DNA of 64,000 bases, taken from the NCBI GenBank assembly GCA_947491935.1, contig CANLLF010000002.1:186001-250000 (forward strand). Direction: 5' to 3'. Both the position numbers and the translations under genes were made by a program. Shown one piece after another: positions 58,857 to 64,000 of the stretch; the stretch's first letter is position 1, and every line of letters begins with the position of its first letter. This DNA is from an uncultured Roseicyclus sp. GTDB lineage: Bacteria > Pseudomonadota > Alphaproteobacteria > Rhodobacterales > Rhodobacteraceae. Below the pieces are notes generated by a model, which did not search any database, was not told where the DNA came from, and saw only the letters and a list, made by a program, of their open reading frames with translations.

Positions 58857-60361
58857 GCGCCGCGCCGCTTCTTTCGGTTCGCGGTATCGGCGTGCGGTTC
58901 GGTGATGTGGATGTGCTCTCCGGCATTGATCTCGATATCCGCCCCGGGGAGGTCCATGGCCTGATCGGTGAAAACGGCGCCGGGAAGTCAAGCCTGGGCA
59001 AGGTTCTCGGCGGCTATTACCGGGCCTCGAACGGCGAGATCAGCGTAGATGGACGCCCCCAAAACCGTTGGGATACGCCCGCCGCGCTCGATGCAGGCGT
59101 CGCGATCATGCACCAGGAATTGCAACTGGTACCCGCGCTGACCGTGGCGCAAAACGTGTTCCTTGGTCTGGAGGAGCACCGCCACGGGATCTTGCGCGGA
59201 ACGGAAGCCGCCCGTCTCGATGTCTTGATGGGCCAAAGCGGGTTGCGCCTCGATCCCCATGCCAAGGCCGCGAGCCTGACGATCGCCGAACAGCAGAAGA
59301 TCGAGATTCTGCGCGCCCTGGCGCGCCAGGCGCGGGTGATCGTGATGGATGAGCCCACCGCGGCCCTGTCGAAATCGGAAATCGTTCAACTGCACCGGAT
59401 CATGCGGGCGCTGCGCGATGAGGGCCGTTCGGTCATCTACGTGACCCACTTCCTCAACGACGTCCTAGATGTGGCAGACCGGATCACGGTGCTGCGCAAT
59501 GGGAAGAAGGTGCGGACCGGCGACACGGCTGATGAGACAAGGGAAACGCTTGTCTCGGCGATGTTGGGCAGCACGAAGACCGACACGCTTTATCCGCCGA
59601 AATCGCGGGATCATGGCGAGGTTGTGCTGTCGGTGCAGGATCTGACGTCGCCCACTGGCACGGCGGTTCAACGGCTCGAAATCCGCGCGGGAGAGGTGGT
59701 CGGGTTTGCCGGGCTCATGGGCGCGGGACGGTCGGAAATTGCCCGCGCCATCATCGGGGCGGACCCAGCAAGTGGCGAGGTGGCGGTGGCAGGTCGGGCT
59801 TTGACGGACCGATCCATTGCCGCCGCGACGGAGGCCGGCATCGTCATGGTGCCGGAAGATCGCCGGGGTCAGGGCCTTGTGATGTCGTCGCCGGTGCGCG
59901 CCAATATTTCGCTGCCGCATCTGGGTGCGATTTCAGCGCGCGGGATCATGGCAAATGCCCGCGAACGGGCACTGGCGCTGGGGTTGATCGATCAACTCGA
60001 TATCCGCCCCGCCATGGTCGATGGCGATGTGTCGAACTATTCCGGCGGCAACCAGCAAAAGGTGCTGTTGGGGAAATGGCTGGCGGGTAACCCCAAGGTG
60101 CTGATCCTCGATGAGCCGTCCCGCGGCGTCGATGTGGGCGCGCGGGAGACGATCCACCGGGAGATCGGGCGACTGGCCAGCGAGGGCGTCGCGATCCTGG
60201 TCATCTCCAGCGAGATCGACGAGGTCCTCGGGCTTGCAACGCGCGTGTTTCTTGTGGACCGGGGCCGCCTCGTCGACGAGATCGACCCCGATGAGGTCGG
60301 CGAGGCCGAGGTTCTGGCCGCGCTTTTCAATCACCAAAGTGTGGGAGAGACCGCCGCATGA
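58853..60361 (+). CDS. Sugar-type ABC transporter ATP-binding protein (two NBDs)
   Basis: GLIGENGAGKSSLGKVLGGYYRASNGEI; second half NYSGGNQQKVLLGKWLAGNPKVLILDEPSRGVDVGA. Confidence 0.94.
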   Translation: MSAAPLLSVRGIGVRFGDVDVLSGIDLDIRPGEVHGLIGENGAGKSSLGKVLGGYYRASNGEISVDGRPQNRWDTPAALDAGVAIMHQELQLVPALTVAQNVFLGLEEHRHGILRGTEAARLDVLMGQSGLRLDPHAKAASLTIAEQQKIEILRALARQARVIVMDEPTAALSKSEIVQLHRIMRALRDEGRSVIYVTHFLNDVLDVADRITVLRNGKKVRTGDTADETRETLVSAMLGSTKTDTLYPPKSRDHGEVVLSVQDLTSPTGTAVQRLEIRAGEVVGFAGLMGAGRSEIARAIIGADPASGEVAVAGRALTDRSIAAATEAGIVMVPEDRRGQGLVMSSPVRANISLPHLGAISARGIMANARERALALGLIDQLDIRPAMVDGDVSNYSGGNQQKVLLGKWLAGNPKVLILDEPSRGVDVGARETIHREIGRLASEGVAILVISSEIDEVLGLATRVFLVDRGRLVDEIDPDEVGEAEVLAALFNHQSVGETAA

Positions 60362-61293
60362 CCCGGGCGAAGGTGTTTTACTTCCTGCAGACCTACGCGG
60401 TCCTGATCCTGATCGCGATGCTGATGCTTGCCCTCTCGCTGTTGTCCGACAGCTTCCTGACCGGCCGCAACCTGCTCAATATCCTTAACCAGAATGCGCC
60501 CTTGGCGATCATGGCATCGGCCATGACGCTCGTGATCATCGTCGGCGGCTTCGATCTGTCGGTGGGCGCAATCTTTGCCATGGGCTCCGTGGCCTCTGCG
60601 TGGCTCGCCGTGAATGTCGACCCGTATCTTGGCCTGTTGCTTGCGCCGTTCGTCGGGTTGGCACTCGGCTTTGCCAACGGCCTCGCCATCACGACCCTGC
60701 GCGTGCACTCCTTTCTTGCCACCATCGCAACGGCCCTGATCTTCAAGGGCATCGCGGTCGCGCTCTCCGATGGGCGGCTGATTTCGGTGCGGCTCGACGA
60801 TTTCACATGGCTGGGGCGCGGGCGGTTTCTGGGTGTCTTCAACTCGGTTTGGCTGATGGTGGCCTTCGCGCTGATCCTCACCTTTCTGCTGACCCGCACC
60901 ACCTTCGGGCGCCGCGTCTTCTCGGTCGGTGGCAATGAAGAGGCCGCGATCTTGTCGGGGATCCGCACCAACCGGATCAAGATCGCCGCCTTCGCAATTG
61001 CCGGTTTTGCGGCCGGTCTGGCCTCGATCATCACCACGTCACGCGTGGCCGTGGGGCAGGCGACGGCGGGGGACGGGCTGGAACTGCAGGCCATCGCGGC
61101 CGTCATCCTCGGCGGCACAAGCATCTATGGCGGGCAGGGTGCGGTTTGGCGGTCGCTGGCGGGCGTGTTCCTTCTGGCGCTCGTCAATAACGGGTTCAAC
61201 ATCCTGAGCATCGATCCCTTCTTCCGTGACCTGACCATGGGTCTGATCATCCTCGCCGCGGTGGGTCTGTCTGCTGTGGGGCAACGGCGCTGA
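60358..61293 (+). CDS. Sugar-type ABC transporter permease (RbsC-like)
   Basis: TGRNLLNILNQNAPLAIMASAMTLVIIVGGFDLSVGAIFAMGSV ... GNEEAAILSGIRTNRIKIAAF. Confidence 0.93.
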   Translation: MTRAKVFYFLQTYAVLILIAMLMLALSLLSDSFLTGRNLLNILNQNAPLAIMASAMTLVIIVGGFDLSVGAIFAMGSVASAWLAVNVDPYLGLLLAPFVGLALGFANGLAITTLRVHSFLATIATALIFKGIAVALSDGRLISVRLDDFTWLGRGRFLGVFNSVWLMVAFALILTFLLTRTTFGRRVFSVGGNEEAAILSGIRTNRIKIAAFAIAGFAAGLASIITTSRVAVGQATAGDGLELQAIAAVILGGTSIYGGQGAVWRSLAGVFLLALVNNGFNILSIDPFFRDLTMGLIILAAVGLSAVGQRR

Positions 61294-61352
61294 CTGGCTG
61301 GCCCGACCGGGCGGCAACACGACCAGACGCCATATTCAGGGACACGACATCA

Positions 61353-62354
61353 ATGCCGACAGAAAATCGCGAATGGGTCATCACGGAATATTCCGGAATT
61401 TCCGGGCTCGATCTGAGATCATACATGCCGGCCGATGCAGGCCCGGGCGAGGTCCGCCTGAAGGTCGAGGCCTTCGCGCTCAACTGGGGGGACATGGATC
61501 TCATGCAGGGGCGCTACTCCTTCAATTTCAGCGCGCTTCCGGCACGCGTGGGATGTGAAGCGGTCGGTGTCGTCGATCAGGTCGGCGACGGCGTCACCGG
61601 GATCAAGCCGGGTGAGCGTTACTGCACGTTGCCCTATTTCTACGACATGAAGGGCGTGAGCGGGGACACCGTCATCATCGACGCGCGGTATCTCACGAAG
61701 GCGCCCGACGGTATGGACGCGGTCGAGGCGGGGTCCATCTGGATGCAATTCATGACGGCCTATTACCCGATCGCCGAACTGGCCGCTGCCGCCCCGGGTG
61801 TGAACATTCTGGTCACCGCCGCGACCAGTACGGCAGGCCGCGCCGCGCTTGAGATCGGCCGCCTTAAAGGCGCGACCATGATCGGAACCTCGCGGTTTGA
61901 CTACAACCGCGACTACCTGATGCAGGCCGGTGCCAGTCACACCTATTTCGGGGATGGGGTCGGATTGGCCGAAACGGTACGGGAGGCCACCGATGGTGTG
62001 GGCGTTCACGCGGTGTTCGATTCAGTCGGCGCCGGGATGATCGCCCATTACAGTCAGGCCCTGGCCAAAGACGCGCAGATTTTCTTCTACGGCACGTTGG
62101 ACGAAAAACTGCCGGAGCTGCCCATGATGTACCTCTATCAGGCCAATGCCACGTTCAAACCCTACTCGTTGTTTCACTACATCGAAGACGCGGATTGGAA
62201 GTGGAAAGGCCTCGATTTCGTGTACGGGGCGTTGGCCTCCGGACGGCTGCAGCCCAACATCGATCGGGTGTTCCCGATGGAGGAGCTGCAGCAGGCTTGG
62301 GAATACCTGCGCGCCCCGCGCCAGAGCCACGGGAAGGTCATGATCAAGGTTTAA
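61353..62354 (+). CDS. Zinc-binding-type alcohol dehydrogenase family protein (quinone oxidoreductase-like)
   Basis: GEVRLKVEAFALNWGDMDLMQGRYSFNFSALPARVGCEAVGVVDQVGDGV; NILVTAATSTAGRAALEIGRLKGATMIGTSR. Confidence 0.85.
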   Translation: MPTENREWVITEYSGISGLDLRSYMPADAGPGEVRLKVEAFALNWGDMDLMQGRYSFNFSALPARVGCEAVGVVDQVGDGVTGIKPGERYCTLPYFYDMKGVSGDTVIIDARYLTKAPDGMDAVEAGSIWMQFMTAYYPIAELAAAAPGVNILVTAATSTAGRAALEIGRLKGATMIGTSRFDYNRDYLMQAGASHTYFGDGVGLAETVREATDGVGVHAVFDSVGAGMIAHYSQALAKDAQIFFYGTLDEKLPELPMMYLYQANATFKPYSLFHYIEDADWKWKGLDFVYGALASGRLQPNIDRVFPMEELQQAWEYLRAPRQSHGKVMIKV

Positions 62355-62545
62355 TTGTCCATTCCAATGGTTGTGGCCAGTGGAGAGGCTTGTGAGCCAT
62401 CCCATCCGGCAAGTTGTCCTGACGCGTGCAGTGCCCGAACGGTCACAACTCTGCCCCGCTTCACACCTGCCGGGCGGTTCTGCATCCTCCACTCTTTCAA
62501 TCGCCTATCCGACGGCTAGAGTGGCTTGAATTGGGGGGCAGGCAC

Positions 62546-64000
62546 ATGAACGAATGGTGGCGCAGCGCGGTGATCTATCAGGTCTATCCGCGCTCATTTC
62601 AGGACGATAACGGCGACGGTGTCGGGGATCTGCGTGGTATAACCCGCCGCCTCGATCACATCGTTGAGCTTGGCGTGGATTGCATCTGGTTGTCTCCGAT
62701 CTTCGCCTCGCCGCAGGCGGATATGGGCTATGACGTGTCGGATTACCGGGCGGTGGACCCGCTGTTCGGGGATGACGCGGCCTTTGATGAATTGATCGAC
62801 GCCGCCCACGCGAAGGGCTTGAAGATCATCGTGGATCAGGTGCTGTCCCACACCTCGGATCAACACGAGTGGTTCAAGCAATCCCGCATCAGCCGCGACA
62901 ACGACAAGGCGGATTGGTATGTCTGGGCCGACCCGCTGCCCGATGGCGCGCCGCCGACGAATTGGCACAGCCATTTCGGCGGCCCGGCCTGGGAGTTCGA
63001 CCCCGGGCGCGGGCAATACTACCTGCACAACTTTCTCGCATCGCAGCCCGATCTCAACTTCCACAATCCCGATGTGATCGATGCGATCCTGGAGACCTGC
63101 AAATTCTGGCTGGATCGCGGGCTCGACGGCTTCCGCCTGGATACGGTGAACTACTATTTCCACGATCAGTCGTTGCGCTCCAACCCGCCGGCGCAGGCAA
63201 AGCCGCAGGTGATGGCGACCGATCTCTACGGCATGCAGGACAATATCTATAACAAGACGCGGCCCGAAAACCTTGCGTTTCTGGAGCGGCTGCGCGCCCT
63301 GACGGACCAGTATTCCGAGATCATGATGGTCGGCGAAGTGGGCGAGATGGGGCACAAATCCATCGAGATCATGGGGGACTACACCAAGGGCACGACGCGT
63401 CTGCACATGGCCTACAGCTTCGCCATGCTTGGCCCCGATTTCACGGCGGAGCATTTCCAGACCTGTATCGAGGGTTTTCAGCGCGGCGCGCCGGACGGCC
63501 ATCCATATTGGTCGTTCAGCAACCACGATGTCACGCGCCATGTCAGCCGGTGGGCCAAATACGCGGTGTCCGAGGACGCCATGGCGCGGCTGACCTGCGC
63601 GATGTTGATGGCGTTTGAGGGGACGATCGGGATCTATCAGGGCGAGGAACTGGGCCAGACCGAAACGGAGATGACGTTCGAAGAGCTCACCGATCCACCC
63701 GCCATCCGTTTCTGGCCCGCCGTGAAGGGCCGCGACGGATGCCGCACGCCCATGGTGTGGGAGAAGGACGCGCCCCATGCAGGGTTTTCCACGGCCAAGC
63801 CTTGGCTTCCTGTCAAGCCGCCGCAGGCCGCAAACGCCGTTGATCAGCAGGGGTCGGACGGCATCCTGGCCTTCTACAAGGATATGATTGCGCGGCGGAA
63901 GGGCAGCCCGGCCCTGGCCCGCGGAACGACGACATTCCTGCCGCTACCCGAACCCGTTCTCGGGTTTACACGGGCGGCGAAGGAAGAGACGCTGACCTGC
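62546..64000 (+). CDS. GH13 alpha-glucosidase / oligo-1,6-glucosidase-like, truncated by window end
   Basis: MNEWWRSAVIYQVYPRSFQDDNGDGVGDLRGITRRLDHIVELGVDCIWLSPIFASPQADMGYDVSDY; GLDGFRLDTVNYYFHD; VGEVGE; SNHDVTRHVSRW. Confidence 0.93.
   Translation, partial: MNEWWRSAVIYQVYPRSFQDDNGDGVGDLRGITRRLDHIVELGVDCIWLSPIFASPQADMGYDVSDYRAVDPLFGDDAAFDELIDAAHAKGLKIIVDQVLSHTSDQHEWFKQSRISRDNDKADWYVWADPLPDGAPPTNWHSHFGGPAWEFDPGRGQYYLHNFLASQPDLNFHNPDVIDAILETCKFWLDRGLDGFRLDTVNYYFHDQSLRSNPPAQAKPQVMATDLYGMQDNIYNKTRPENLAFLERLRALTDQYSEIMMVGEVGEMGHKSIEIMGDYTKGTTRLHMAYSFAMLGPDFTAEHFQTCIEGFQRGAPDGHPYWSFSNHDVTRHVSRWAKYAVSEDAMARLTCAMLMAFEGTIGIYQGEELGQTETEMTFEELTDPPAIRFWPAVKGRDGCRTPMVWEKDAPHAGFSTAKPWLPVKPPQAANAVDQQGSDGILAFYKDMIARRKGSPALARGTTTFLPLPEPVLGFTRAAKEETLTC

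Noticed and set aside
1-64000. CRISPR array search by eye
   Set aside because: No regularly spaced direct repeats of 24-40 bp were seen; the only tandem repeats are the GAY tracts and the 11-bp repeat.

Overview
High-GC alphaproteobacterial chromosomal segment; gene content and style suggest Rhodobacteraceae/roseobacter group, but taxonomy is inference. Most of the window is core or housekeeping sequence: a 5'-truncated tRNA-Arg, ihfB, trpF-GNAT-trpB, pth, rplY, trpA, ychF, rarD and tRNA-Ser(GCT). Accessory loci: (1) two secreted Asp-rich PepSY-like proteins next to a membrane-anchored LuxR-type regulator (3.5-5.0 kb); (2) a nitroreductase-MarR operon under a perfect 19-bp inverted repeat (14.49-14.54 kb); (3) an integrase remnant and a RES-domain remnant beside tRNA-Ser, followed by a probable uronate catabolic cassette of GntR, TRAP transporter, SDR, KdgF-like cupin and UxuA (23-31 kb); (4) an iron-acquisition region with two imelysins, a di-heme oxidoreductase, DUF1513, a free-standing cupredoxin and a FecBCD-type ABC transporter, resembling a split EfeO-type system (31.4-40.3 kb); (5) a Mrp/Pha cation antiporter operon with an MrpA-MrpB fusion (40.8-46.7 kb); (6) a divergent locus combining HyuA/HyuB, a ribose-type ABC transporter, a demethylating FAD/GcvT dehydrogenase, an M24 peptidase, a lone GAF protein and GntR, which may degrade a cyclic or N-methylated amide (49.1-62.4 kb). 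The right edge cuts a GH13 alpha-glucosidase. No CRISPR array or intact IS element was recognised. All product names are from reading the translations; no database search was run.
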